A stretch of 64,000 nucleotides of DNA from Akkermansiaceae bacterium (GTDB lineage Bacteria > Verrucomicrobiota > Verrucomicrobiia > Verrucomicrobiales > Akkermansiaceae): positions 89,587 through 153,586 of the forward strand of contig CAIZNN010000212.1 in assembly GCA_903934285.1 (NCBI GenBank), given 5' to 3'. The translations under genes and the position numbers were made by a program. A model generated the notes under the pieces. The model did no database searches and was not told the DNA's origin. It saw only the letters and a program-made list of their open reading frames with translations. Shown in pieces: positions 1-8,030 of this stretch. The first letter of the stretch is position 1; every line of letters begins with the position of its first letter.

Positions 1-1392
1 ACCGACCCCGTCCACCTGCCGCTGCCTCGCCACATCCACCCGGTGGAACCGGGTGAAGATCCGGGTTTGGTCATCCTCGGGGATTCCCGGTCCGGAATTA
101 CCGATTGTTAGAACCGCCTGACTTGCCAACGATTCGAGATCCACCCGGATCTTGCCGCCCGGTTCATTGTATTTCACCGCGTTGACGAACAAATTGAGCA
201 GTGCGGTGCGTAGCAACACCGGGTCGGCCTGTACGTTGATTCCCGGCGCGAGCTTCACCTCGAAATCCAGACGCATTTCCTCCGCGAGCACACGGGTGTC
301 CTCAATGATGCCCTCCAGTATGGATGTTAGATCAACGGTTTCCGCCGCAGGCTTGAGCTGGCCGGAATCGGCGCGGGCGAGCAGCAACAGGCCGCGGGTG
401 ATGGTTTTGAGCCGTTGGGTTTCTTCTAACAATCCGCTAAAAACCTGCTGTTCCCTCGACCCGGGAGATGCTTCCTGCAGGGCGTTCTCGAGTTCCCCCT
501 GCATGATGGCGAGCGGGGTTTTCAATTCGTGCGAGGCATCCGCACTGAAGCGGGTGGCCTGTTGGAAACTGTTTTCCAAACGATCCATCATGCTGTTGAG
601 GACCAGGATGACACGGGCGATCTCCGGATCCTCGTTAGACACGGGAATGCGCTGGTCCAGCCCGCGGGCGGTGACCCGCTCGGCCGTGCTAGCGATCATC
701 CTCAGCGGCCGCAAGGCACGTCCGGCGACCAGCCACCCGCCAAGTCCCACGAGCGACAGGGCCAGCGGCAATGCCACCAGGAAAGCATTGCGCAAGCGAT
801 CCAACTCGGCGCGTGTTTGAGCAGCATTCAAGCCGATGATCAAGGTGGTGTCCGCAGTGCCAAGCATGCCCAAACGCCATTCACCCGCGACCGTGCGGAT
901 GGTCTGGAATTTGGGAATTTTGGTGAACGATACCTGACCGCCTCCGCCACCCGGACCCAGGCCGCGTCCCTGACCTCCCCGTCCACGACCGACGCTCAAG
1001 TCGTCATCGCCACCGGGAGTCGCGGCGACACCGGATGCGTCGGGATCGACCGCAAGCGTGCAATCAAGTTTCGCGTGATCGAATTCCTTCGGCCATCCCG
1101 AAGAGGTATAAAGAACGGTGTCATCAGCAGCGTTCTTGACCATCAGAATGACCTGGTCCCGATGATCCTCGCCGAAAATGAACCCGAGCGCTACATCCAA
1201 GCGCTTGAAATCCCGGCGGTTGGTAATCCACCCCGGATGCCGTGTCCCGATGGAACGGATTTCCGTATCCAGACTTTCGGTCTTCTGCCTGGAAATCATC
1301 AGGAACGCCGCCAACCCGAACCCGACTAACACCACCCCGGAGATGATGGCGGAAAGCAGCGCGATCTTGAGACGAAACGAGGGCGTTTTCAT
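1..1392 (-). CDS. Sensor histidine kinase, 3' end beyond the window
   Basis: This is a membrane histidine kinase that phosphorylates the adjacent OmpR-type regulator. The reading frame is open from the ATG at 1392 to the window edge (464 codons) and lacks only the C-terminal tip. An N-terminal membrane segment is followed by a sensor region, a Gly/Arg-rich linker, a second membrane segment, a HAMP-like stretch, the phosphoacceptor motif SADASHELKTPLA, the N-box (NLFVNAVKYN) and the G-box (NSGPGIPEDDQTRIF). The start overlaps the regulator's stop as ATGA, so the two genes are translationally coupled. The Gly-rich run in the sensor region is odd, and the ligand is unknown. The nearby ECF and EF-hand module suggests an envelope stimulus (inference). 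Confidence 0.93.
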   Translation of the reverse strand, partial: MKTPSFRLKIALLSAIISGVVLVGFGLAAFLMISRQKTESLDTEIRSIGTRHPGWITNRRDFKRLDVALGFIFGEDHRDQVILMVKNAADDTVLYTSSGWPKEFDHAKLDCTLAVDPDASGVAATPGGDDDLSVGRGRGGQGRGLGPGGGGGQVSFTKIPKFQTIRTVAGEWRLGMLGTADTTLIIGLNAAQTRAELDRLRNAFLVALPLALSLVGLGGWLVAGRALRPLRMIASTAERVTARGLDQRIPVSNEDPEIARVILVLNSMMDRLENSFQQATRFSADASHELKTPLAIMQGELENALQEASPGSREQQVFSGLLEETQRLKTITRGLLLLARADSGQLKPAAETVDLTSILEGIIEDTRVLAEEMRLDFEVKLAPGINVQADPVLLRTALLNLFVNAVKYNEPGGKIRVDLESLASQAVLTIGNSGPGIPEDDQTRIFTRFHRVDVARQRQVDGVG

Positions 1393-2063
1393 TCTTCCGG
1401 TTTCATGCGATACCCCACACCACGGATGGTTTCGATGAGCTTCTTCTCTCCTTCGCCTTCCACTTTCTTGCGCAGGCGCTGGATGTATACCTCCACCAGA
1501 TTCGTGCCGGGATCAAAGTCGTAGTTCCACACCCGTTCGCAGATCTGTGAGCGGGTCAGCACCCGGCCGGGGGATCGGGCAAAATGTTCCAGCAATTCGA
1601 ATTCGCGGGCGGTGAGATCGATTTTCCGCCCGGCACGTGTCACTTCGCGGGTGAGCAGGTTCACCGTCAGATCCGCCACCGCAAGGATGCTCTGACTCGC
1701 GCCCGTTGCCCGGCGCGTCACGACATGAAGGCGGGCGATCAATTCTTCGATGTAAAACGGCTTGGTCAGGTAATCATCGGCACCGAGATTCAGGCCTTCG
1801 AGGCGTTCGTTGAGTTCGCTGCGGGCGGTCAGCAGAATCACCGGCACGGCCAGCTTGCGTTCCCGCAGGTTGCGCAGGATGCTCAGCCCGTCGCGCCCCG
1901 GCAGCATGATGTCGAGCACCACCGCATCGTACGGTCGTGTCGTGACCGCAGTGAATCCCTCATCGCCGTGGTGGCACACGTCCACCACGAAGCCCTGCGC
2001 CTCCAACCCCTTGCGGATGAAGGAGGCGATCTTCTTTTCATCTTCGATGACCAGGATTTTCAT
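1389..2063 (-). CDS. OmpR-family response regulator
   Basis: This is a 224-residue two-component regulator. The receiver domain covers residues 1 to about 115, with the acidic pocket in VIEDEKK, the phosphoacceptor Asp in VVLDIMLPGRDG and the conserved Lys in DDYLTKPF. A winged-helix DNA-binding domain follows (LTAREFELLEHFARSPGRVL and RLRKKVEGE). The ATG at 2063 is chosen because the protein then begins MKILVIEDE, the standard start of the family; the frame could be extended by 23 residues that fit no known regulator. It lies upstream of the kinase with a 4-nt overlap and is divergent from the ECF sigma operon, so it may control that operon (inference). Confidence 0.95.
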   Translation of the reverse strand: MKILVIEDEKKIASFIRKGLEAQGFVVDVCHHGDEGFTAVTTRPYDAVVLDIMLPGRDGLSILRNLRERKLAVPVILLTARSELNERLEGLNLGADDYLTKPFYIEELIARLHVVTRRATGASQSILAVADLTVNLLTREVTRAGRKIDLTAREFELLEHFARSPGRVLTRSQICERVWNYDFDPGTNLVEVYIQRLRKKVEGEGEKKLIETIRGVGYRMKPEE

Positions 2064-2506
2064 GACGTCCGGGTGGCGCTCGTTTGGTTTCCAAGCACAG
2101 CCCTCTGGATTACACAGTAGGAAAGCCGCCACGGCGACCTGCGGTCGGTGCAGAACCAGAATTCACCTTTCTGCCCTGGAGCACAAGCGGAACAGTCGGC
2201 ACCGCACATCACGCATCCAGACCAAAAGCGGCAGAGAACACGCTGAAATCGAGCACAGGCAACTCCTCCCGCCGTCCGTGTTTACTTCCCGATTCCTTTT
2301 ATTGACTGACTTCGGAGCTTTGGGGGCGGGCGGCACGCGATGAACAACCGGACGACCTGCAAAAAGTCAAACCCCATGGATTCTAAACGAATTGTAATGT
2401 GTCGGAGGGGGCGAGGTTTATCTCACCGCCCTATTTTTCGGTGTCAGGGATGCCGAACCGGTCAGGCAAGATGCCGGTTCGTGGCTTGAACGCACGCGTG
2501 CCAACC
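2064..2506. other. Intergenic region between the two-component system and the ECF sigma gene
   Basis: About 440 bases separate the divergent regulator and sigma genes. No convincing gene is seen: the plus-strand frames here are low-complexity shadows. The region must hold both divergent promoters, but no clear sigma-70 boxes were found. It also lacks an obvious copy of the repeated leader found at 3857 and 5476, so autoregulation of the sigma gene from that promoter type is not visible. Confidence 0.5.
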
Positions 2507-3106
2507 ATGGTCAATGACTCCTCAAATATTCCCGGAAGTCTGCTCGAAGCCGCACGTGACGGGGACGAGATCGCATGGCGGGAATTGGTCGATTTACTTT
2601 ATCCGCTAGTGGCTGGAACCATCCGCAACCACCTGCGGCGCGAGGCGGACCGTGACGACGTGGCCCAAGAGGTGTTCGTCAAGATTTTCGCCAACCTCGG
2701 CCAGTACGCCGGCCGTCAACCGTTCGATCATTGGGTCTCACGGATCACCTTGAACGCTTGCCGCGACTGGCTGCGACGCATCGCCGCCAGGCCTCTAACA
2801 AGCTACAGCGACCTCACCGACGACGAGCGCGAGATCCTGCAGCGCACACTTGCCAGCGATACGCCGCCCGCTGACGAAACGCCCGCCATGCTCAACGACC
2901 TGCTCGACCGGATGATCGCCGCGCTAGCGCCCCGCGAACAAATCGTGATCCGCCTGCTTGATCTGGAACAACGCTCGGTGCAGGATGTTTGCAACCATAC
3001 CGGTTGGGGAGCATCCAAGGTCAAGGTCACGGCCATGCGCGCCCGCCGCAAACTCACCGAACAAATGCAGCGACTGGAAATGAACTCCTCATCCCAAACC
3101 GTATGA
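2507..3106 (+). CDS. ECF-type RNA polymerase sigma factor
   Basis: This is a 199-residue sigma-70 family factor of the extracytoplasmic function type. Region 2 is seen at residues ~28-95 (READRDDVAQEVFVKIFANL, then FDHWVSRITLNACRDWLRR). Region 4 is at ~140-195 (LAPREQIVIRLLDLEQRS, then WGASKVKVTAMRARRKL). Regions 1.1 and 3 are absent, as expected. The start at 2507 is preferred because the region 2 helix then sits at the usual distance from the N-terminus. An in-frame ATG at 2399 would add 36 residues without family character. The stop overlaps the next start (ATGA). Likely targets are the two repeated leaders downstream (inference). Confidence 0.92.
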   Translation: MVNDSSNIPGSLLEAARDGDEIAWRELVDLLYPLVAGTIRNHLRREADRDDVAQEVFVKIFANLGQYAGRQPFDHWVSRITLNACRDWLRRIAARPLTSYSDLTDDEREILQRTLASDTPPADETPAMLNDLLDRMIAALAPREQIVIRLLDLEQRSVQDVCNHTGWGASKVKVTAMRARRKLTEQMQRLEMNSSSQTV

Positions 3107-3387
3107 ATGATCCGGAACAACAGTGGCAAAAGCTCGTTGAGGCCGCCCGACGGACCAGTCCTCCCCCGGCCGCGAAGAAATCTCCTCCCCCCGGATTTGC
3201 CACCGGTATCGTCGCCTTGCGCGAATCGATCATCGCCCTCGCCCGAGTGCTGTTTTGGCGACGCTGGTCAATCACCGTCGCGGTCTTGTGTTTCGTCATC
3301 TTTGTTGTGATTTTCATGCTCTATCGCTGCACCGAATCCAGCGACCCGCTCATTGAGACGCCCGAACTCCAGCAACCCACCCCTTGA
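3103..3387 (+). CDS. Small single-pass membrane protein, possible anti-sigma partner
   Basis: This is a 94-residue protein with a Pro-rich cytoplasmic N-terminus, one strong membrane helix (ITVAVLCFVIFVVIFMLY, residues ~65-82) and a short outer tail. It is translationally coupled to the ECF sigma gene through an ATGA overlap. That is the position and topology of many anti-sigma factors, but no zinc-binding HxxxCxxC motif is present. The role of membrane tether or anti-sigma factor is therefore inferred from context only. No other family was recognised. Confidence 0.75.
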   Translation: MNDPEQQWQKLVEAARRTSPPPAAKKSPPPGFATGIVALRESIIALARVLFWRRWSITVAVLCFVIFVVIFMLYRCTESSDPLIETPELQQPTP

Positions 3388-3391
3388 CCTC

Positions 3392-3817
3392 ATGAAACCA
3401 TCCCCTCGCGACTACTTCGCGATCATTGCCGCTTTCCTCGCCGTTCTGCTTTGCGGCTATGGCATCGGCTTCCTCGTCGGTGAACGCACCACCCGCCAGC
3501 GCCTCGCTCACGCAGATGGCTCGTCCCAAACGCAACCGGATTGGTCCGCAGCCACCGTCGAGCGCCTGACCCGCCAACTCTCACTGACCGCCGCCCAACA
3601 AACCGCTGTCGCCAGCGAAGTCCGCCTGACGGCCACCACCATCGCCACCACCCGCCACCAGGCGATCCGCCAATACCGCAGCGCTTTGATCGATCTCCAC
3701 CAACGCCTGCTGCCGCACTTGGATGACAAGCAACGCAAACAGGTCGAAGAAAGCCGGAAGCAATTGCAAATGTCTTTAGATGAAGACACCGAAAGCTCAA
3801 TCGACGCCAACCACTAA
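3392..3817 (+). CDS. Membrane-anchored LTXXQ (CpxP/Spy-like) periplasmic protein
   Basis: This is a 141-residue protein with an N-terminal membrane anchor (YFAIIAAFLAVLLCGYGIGF) and a long helical periplasmic part. That part carries an LTXXQ-type motif (LSLTAAQQTAVASEV) and an amphipathic helix (YRSALIDLHQRLLPHLDDKQ), as in the CpxP/Spy/heavy-metal-sensor superfamily. The ATG at 3392 follows the upstream stop by 4 bases and places the anchor at the N-terminus. As the third gene of the sigma operon it is a plausible sensor of envelope stress or metals (inference). It may alternatively be a structural coiled-coil protein. Confidence 0.8.
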   Translation: MKPSPRDYFAIIAAFLAVLLCGYGIGFLVGERTTRQRLAHADGSSQTQPDWSAATVERLTRQLSLTAAQQTAVASEVRLTATTIATTRHQAIRQYRSALIDLHQRLLPHLDDKQRKQVEESRKQLQMSLDEDTESSIDANH

Positions 3818-3856
3818 CCTGGAGAATTTATGATGAACCAATCGCCCCATGAAAAA

Positions 3857-3895
3857 TAGTTGTAACCGCTCTTTCAATCGGGCCGTCGGTCCCGA
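3857..3895 (+). promoter_or_regulatory. Copy 1 of the repeated ECF-like promoter and leader
   Basis: This 39-bp element matches the one at 5476 at 37 of 39 positions. It contains TGTAAC (3861-3866), a 17-base spacer and CGTC (3884-3887), the arrangement typical of ECF -35 and -10 elements. It lies about 50 bases upstream of the EF-hand gene. Weaker similarity to the other copy continues to about 3935 and includes a purine-rich ribosome-binding stretch. The element can also fold into an imperfect hairpin (TCGGGCC and GGTCCCGA). Confidence 0.65.
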
Positions 3896-3943
3896 TGAAG
3901 GTGGAAATCATCCCCGCCCTGGAAATCAAGAAAGGACCACAAC

Positions 3944-4489
3944 ATGAAAATCAACTGGCTAGTAATCTGCACCCTCTGTTTCACCCCGGCCGTGTTCGCA
4001 CAAGGGGGACCACAGCAACAACAAAAGCGCTTCGGCGACAGCACCTGCCTGCCCGCCTACCTCGCCCAATACGACGTCAATGGTGACGGCGTCATCAGTG
4101 AGGAAGAAAAGCAGGTCATGGACTTGGCACGCGACCAAATTCAAAAAAAACTCCGGACCGATTGGGACACCAATGGCGACGGCAAGATCAGCGATCAAGA
4201 ACGCACCCAGGCCAAAGACCGTCTGCGTGACATGATCACCGAATGCCGCACCACCCGCTTCCAGGAAGCCGATCTGGATAGCGACGGAGTCCTCTCCTAT
4301 GAGGAGTTCATCCTGCTGCCCGGCATGGCCAAGAAGCTGGTGGACAAACCCGATGTGGTGGTCGCCATCTTTGACCGGCTCGATACCGATGACAGCGGCG
4401 CGATCTCGCTCGAAGAATTCCTCGCCTGCGTGAAACAATGCGACCAAGCCCGCGACGGCACCGGCACCGGCACGGGTTCCGGCAAATAG
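3944..4489 (+). CDS. Secreted EF-hand calcium-binding protein
   Basis: This 181-residue protein has a signal peptide (MKINWLVICTLCFTPAVFAQ) and four EF-hand loops: DVNGDGVISEEE, DTNGDGKISDQE, DLDSDGVLSYEE and DTDDSGAISLEE. Positions 1, 3, 5 and 12 of each loop carry acidic or amide ligands, so all four should bind calcium. Two cysteines flank the first pair of hands and two lie near the C-terminus, which ends in a Gly/Thr-rich tail. It follows the repeated ECF-like promoter and is therefore a probable target of the neighbouring sigma factor. The partner is unknown; calcium buffering or support of the downstream subtilase is possible. Confidence 0.92.
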   Translation: MKINWLVICTLCFTPAVFAQGGPQQQQKRFGDSTCLPAYLAQYDVNGDGVISEEEKQVMDLARDQIQKKLRTDWDTNGDGKISDQERTQAKDRLRDMITECRTTRFQEADLDSDGVLSYEEFILLPGMAKKLVDKPDVVVAIFDRLDTDDSGAISLEEFLACVKQCDQARDGTGTGTGSGK

Positions 4490-4568
4490 AACCATCCTCC
4501 TCACCGGATCGCGCCAGGTTCCTGGAAAATTATCCACCCACAGCGGTCCGTCAAAACCCAATCCTCGA

Positions 4569-4593
4569 GGCGATCCAGCAATGCCGGATCGCC
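4569..4593 (+). terminator. Inverted repeat after the EF-hand gene
   Basis: A perfect 8-bp stem, GGCGATCC/GGATCGCC, encloses a 9-base loop and is followed by a short TTG-rich stretch. It lies 80 bases after the EF-hand stop and before the next gene. It could be an intrinsic terminator or an mRNA-stabilising hairpin. No long T-run follows. Confidence 0.5.
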
Positions 4594-4653
4594 TTGATTC
4601 CACGCCAACCCGTTCCTTTCGATGATCCTTCCAACAACTAGCAGAAAGATAAC

Positions 4654-5454
4654 ATGAACCGCTCCACCTTCACTCTAGGATTTGCATTGTTGGTGATCGC
4701 GGCGACCCTGGCCGCTTCGATTACCATGCGCAACGCGCCCGTCGACACCGGCAAGACCACCCGGCACGATATTGGCGCGCCCAAGATGGCCCAACCCCGC
4801 GCCCTCGCCGCCCGTGGCGGCACGGCGGGGGCAACAGCGGACCCAAAATCCCGGAATCCCCACAACCAGACACATCATCAGGAGATTGCCACCAAGGTTC
4901 AGTCATTACATGTGACGCTCCCAGAACCATGGCTCAACGGCTTGCCAACCGAGCAACAAGCCGAATGGCGCACCCGCACGGATACTGTCGAACGTGCCGC
5001 ACGCAAGAAACTGGAGCGACTCACCACCGATCTTGATCTCAACGCCGCACAAATTGACAAAATGTTCCCGTTGATCGTCCGCTCGACGCCAGGGTACGCC
5101 TCCGTCATGCTCACCGGCGGCAACCTCACAGCAACAACCCCGGTCGCTGCCAATACCCCGGTCGCCGCCGCTGAGGAAATCCACCAAGTCCTCGACCCCC
5201 AACAGCAGACGCTCGCCGAAAACCAAGAGGTGAACCGCCAACTGTGGTGGCAGGACACACTCTCACGCCTCGAGGCTGACTTGATCGACTCAACCGGTGG
5301 TATTACGGCGACAATCACCGCAGCTCCGACGGAGGAATCCACCGCGCCAGCCGTAACCACCCCAGCAGTGACAGCGCCAGCCACCGAGGAGCGGGTTGCG
5401 CCGGAAGCACGTGACGACGGCAATTTGTTCGATCTTCTCGATTCCAATCGGTGA
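4654..5454 (+). CDS. Exported protein of unknown function with an LTXXQ-like helix
   Basis: This 266-residue protein has an N-terminal signal or anchor (FTLGFALLVIAATLAASIT) and no recognised family. The middle part is helical and charged, and contains RLTTDLDLNAAQIDKMFPLI, which resembles the LTXXQ motif of the protein at 3392. The C-terminal third is an Ala/Thr/Pro-rich linker followed by a short acidic end. A purine-rich site (AGCAGAAAG) precedes the ATG. It sits between the EF-hand and subtilase genes and may form part of the same calcium and protease module (inference). Confidence 0.75.
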   Translation: MNRSTFTLGFALLVIAATLAASITMRNAPVDTGKTTRHDIGAPKMAQPRALAARGGTAGATADPKSRNPHNQTHHQEIATKVQSLHVTLPEPWLNGLPTEQQAEWRTRTDTVERAARKKLERLTTDLDLNAAQIDKMFPLIVRSTPGYASVMLTGGNLTATTPVAANTPVAAAEEIHQVLDPQQQTLAENQEVNRQLWWQDTLSRLEADLIDSTGGITATITAAPTEESTAPAVTTPAVTAPATEERVAPEARDDGNLFDLLDSNR

Positions 5455-5475
5455 TCACCGAGGATCAGTTTTTTA

Positions 5476-5514
5476 TAGTTGTAACCGCTTTTACAATCGG
5501 GCCGTCGGTCCCGA
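5476..5514 (+). promoter_or_regulatory. Copy 2 of the repeated ECF-like promoter and leader
   Basis: This is a near-identical copy of the element at 3857. It has GTAAC at 5481-5485, a 17-base spacer and CGTC at 5503-5506. It lies ~50 bases upstream of the subtilase ATG. The downstream leader (AGGTGGACATCAT, then an A-rich stretch) also matches that of copy 1, with gaps. Confidence 0.65.
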
Positions 5515-5561
5515 CAGGTGGACATCATACCCACCCCCTGAAAAACGAAAGCAAATCTATC

Positions 5562-6797
5562 ATGAACCTCAATCGTTTCCTTATCAGTTCCGCGGTCGCA
5601 GCATTGTCTTCCATCGCATCCGCCCAAGTCATCCCAGGCCAATACATCGTCATGCTGCGCGCTGGACATGATCCACACGGTGTGGCAATTGAGCATGGAG
5701 TTAGAGCCGAACAGATCTATGACACGGCAGTGTTAGGTTTTTCCGGTCCGCTCTCCGCAGCCAAATTGCAGGCGTTGCAGAACGACCGGCGCGTGCAAGC
5801 CGTGGAGCCTGACCGTCAGGTGGCGATCCTCGGCCAAGTGGTGACGGCTGGGCTCACCGCCGCTACCGTCACCAGTGCCGGTGACTTGGTACCAACCGGA
5901 GTGGACCGCATCGACGCGGAACTGAATTCTTGCACCGATGCCTCGTCTGTCGGCATCGCCATCATTGATACGGGGATCAGCCTGACGCATCCCGACCTCT
6001 ATGTCGCGGGGGGAATCTCGTATGTCACCGGTATCGCCTCCGCCAACGATGACAATGGTCACGGCTCGCATGTGGCCGGCATCACCGCCGCCAAAATCAA
6101 TGGCTTAGGTGTATGCGGGGTGGCCCCCAACGCGAAGCTATTCGCGGTAAAAGTGCTCAACAATACAGGTAGCGGCACGCTTTCGGCCGTGATCTCCGGC
6201 GTCAACTGGGTCACCAAGAACGCCAAACTCAAGGGGATCAAAGTAGCCAACATGAGCCTGGGTTTCACCTCCACCAGCGTCACACTCAACAGCGCCATCA
6301 CCAAGTCGGTCAACGGCGGCGTGACCTATGTGGTGGCTGCTGGAAACAACGCACTTGATGCGGCGACATTCAGTCCCGCCAACCATCCCAGCGTGATCAC
6401 CGTATCGGCCGTTGCAGACGAGGACGGCGACTGCGGTGGTGACGGTCTGGCCACCTACTACGGTGCGGACGACACTTTCGCCTCGTTCAGCAATTTCGGC
6501 GCGGTCGTGGATATTGCCGCGCCGGGTGTTACCATATACTCCACGTTTATGAATGGAGGTTATGCGACCATGTCTGGCACGAGCATGGCCGCGCCGCATG
6601 TGACCGGTTGCGCCGCCCTCTATCTTGTCCACCATCCTACCGCCACACCGGCAACCGTCCGCACGGCATTGCTGGCGCAGGCGACGCCGCAATCGCCGGT
6701 GGAGCCCTGGTTGGATACCACCGGTCGCTGGCGTGGCGGATTCAGCGGCGATCCCGATACTACCCACGAACCGCTCGTCGATGCGGCGGGACTGTAG
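5562..6797 (+). CDS. Secreted subtilisin-like serine protease (S8) with I9 propeptide
   Basis: This 411-residue protein has a signal peptide ending near ASAQ and an inhibitor I9 propeptide (residues ~23-90, PGQYIVMLRAG to VQAVEPDR). The catalytic domain has Asp136 (IAIIDTGIS), His167 (DDNGHGSHVAG), oxyanion Asn262 (AAGNN) and Ser341 (MSGTSMAAPHV). All catalytic residues are present, so activity is expected. The proteinase-K-like architecture carries no extra C-terminal domain. The ATG at 5562 is chosen because it directly starts the signal peptide; the frame extends upstream through the promoter repeat, which is not plausible. It is a probable member of the ECF regulon. Confidence 0.95.
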   Translation: MNLNRFLISSAVAALSSIASAQVIPGQYIVMLRAGHDPHGVAIEHGVRAEQIYDTAVLGFSGPLSAAKLQALQNDRRVQAVEPDRQVAILGQVVTAGLTAATVTSAGDLVPTGVDRIDAELNSCTDASSVGIAIIDTGISLTHPDLYVAGGISYVTGIASANDDNGHGSHVAGITAAKINGLGVCGVAPNAKLFAVKVLNNTGSGTLSAVISGVNWVTKNAKLKGIKVANMSLGFTSTSVTLNSAITKSVNGGVTYVVAAGNNALDAATFSPANHPSVITVSAVADEDGDCGGDGLATYYGADDTFASFSNFGAVVDIAAPGVTIYSTFMNGGYATMSGTSMAAPHVTGCAALYLVHHPTATPATVRTALLAQATPQSPVEPWLDTTGRWRGGFSGDPDTTHEPLVDAAGL

Positions 6798-6838
6798 CCG
6801 ATGAACAAGCTTCGCAAATCCCGGAGCACCCAGGCGAT

Positions 6839-6871
6839 GGCTCAACCACCGACAACTGTCGGGGTTGAGCC
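6839..6871 (+). terminator. Strong inverted repeat after the subtilase
   Basis: A 33-base hairpin has GGCTCAAC pairing with GTTGAGCC and an inner CGACA/TGTCG stem. It starts about 40 bases after the subtilase stop and is followed by AAAAG rather than a T-run. It probably terminates or stabilises the subtilase transcript. Confidence 0.55.
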
Positions 6872-7030
6872 AAAAGTCTGTAAGGCAATCCATACCACGA
6901 ACCTATTCAAGGGACTGCGTATGGACGTCAGAACATTCACATCCCGCACCACCGTCCAGCCATTCACCCCCACCAAGGTGATCCGGTCATGCCGGATCGC
7001 GACGGTTCCACATCCACCTCGCCCGATTCC

Positions 7031-8008
7031 ATGATTCACCCGTTCCCGCGCCACATTATTGCATTCATTCTAGCAAGCATGCCCTTGGTCGTGCTGCCGG
7101 CCGAGGGCGGATTGTTGTACCGCACCGATTTCGAGAACTTCGTTAGCGGCGATGACAAATGGGTGGGAACCGACGGTTGGATCGGCAACAACACCGGTCG
7201 TGCGGTTCACGGCATCGATCAGGATGTCATTGCAGGCGGTGGACTCGGCAAGACCGCCTTCATCGGTTTCAGTCTTCCCAGTTCCACTCTTGCTTTCGTT
7301 GCCAAGCCGATCAACTACTCGCCTCAACCCGGCGACTTGCCTCTCGTCCGGGTCGAGACGCTCGTTGGAATTCAGGACTCCATCGCCAAGACGACCCGCG
7401 ACAGCTTCTTTGTCAGCGTCTATAACAGCAGCGGCGGCTATCTTGCCGGAATCCGCTTCGACAACCGTCCGGCCACCTATGGAATCTGGCGTGCCGACGG
7501 TGCCAATGCCGACCACGACACCGGGGTGATCTTCTATCGTGGCGAACTGCATTTGCTGAGTTTTACCGTCAACCTGCCGACCAACCGTTGGAGTGCGGAA
7601 CTCGATGGCATTCCGCTGTTTGAAGACGCACCCTTCACCGCCACAACCCGCGCCGTCGGATTCGGGTATCTCGCCTACGAATGGCAACTCGGTGCCGCCA
7701 CTGCCACAGGTTACGGTGACAACTGGATGCTGGTGGCTGATACCGTGGTGCGTAGTGCCCCGCTCGGCATTGAGCCATTCAAACCAAGTTCTTTCATACA
7801 CACCGCCGCCACAACGACACTCACCTGGCCCGGCCAGAAAGGCTTCGACTATCAGATCGAATACTCCAACGACCTCATCGACTGGCGCAGGGACTTGACC
7901 GGTTCGGCCTTTCCCACCATTCTTGTCGATCAAACGCTCACCTTTCAAGATGCAGCATCAGGATTGCCCCGCCGTTTCTATCGAGTCCTGCGCTCGGAAA
8001 CACCGTGA
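7031..8008 (+). CDS. Secreted beta-sandwich protein with C-terminal FYRV domain
   Basis: This 325-residue exported protein has a signal peptide (HIIAFILASMPLVVLPAEG). A central region is rich in beta-strands and resembles LamG/concanavalin-like folds. The C-terminal domain carries YSNDLIDWRR and ends in PRRFYRVLRSETP. C-terminal domains of this kind are common in verrucomicrobial exported proteins. The ATG at 7031 is preferred over 6989 because it starts the signal peptide. The function is unknown; carbohydrate or surface binding is a guess. Its last ~45 bases are duplicated at 10094, next to the ATPase. Confidence 0.8.
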   Translation: MIHPFPRHIIAFILASMPLVVLPAEGGLLYRTDFENFVSGDDKWVGTDGWIGNNTGRAVHGIDQDVIAGGGLGKTAFIGFSLPSSTLAFVAKPINYSPQPGDLPLVRVETLVGIQDSIAKTTRDSFFVSVYNSSGGYLAGIRFDNRPATYGIWRADGANADHDTGVIFYRGELHLLSFTVNLPTNRWSAELDGIPLFEDAPFTATTRAVGFGYLAYEWQLGAATATGYGDNWMLVADTVVRSAPLGIEPFKPSSFIHTAATTTLTWPGQKGFDYQIEYSNDLIDWRRDLTGSAFPTILVDQTLTFQDAASGLPRRFYRVLRSETP

Positions 8009-8030
8009 GTCGGCATCGACCAAACAGCGG

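Noticed and set aside
3895..4086. Short frame starting at 3895 in the leader of the EF-hand gene
   Set aside because: It overlaps the start of the EF-hand gene in another frame, begins within the promoter repeat and has no family features.
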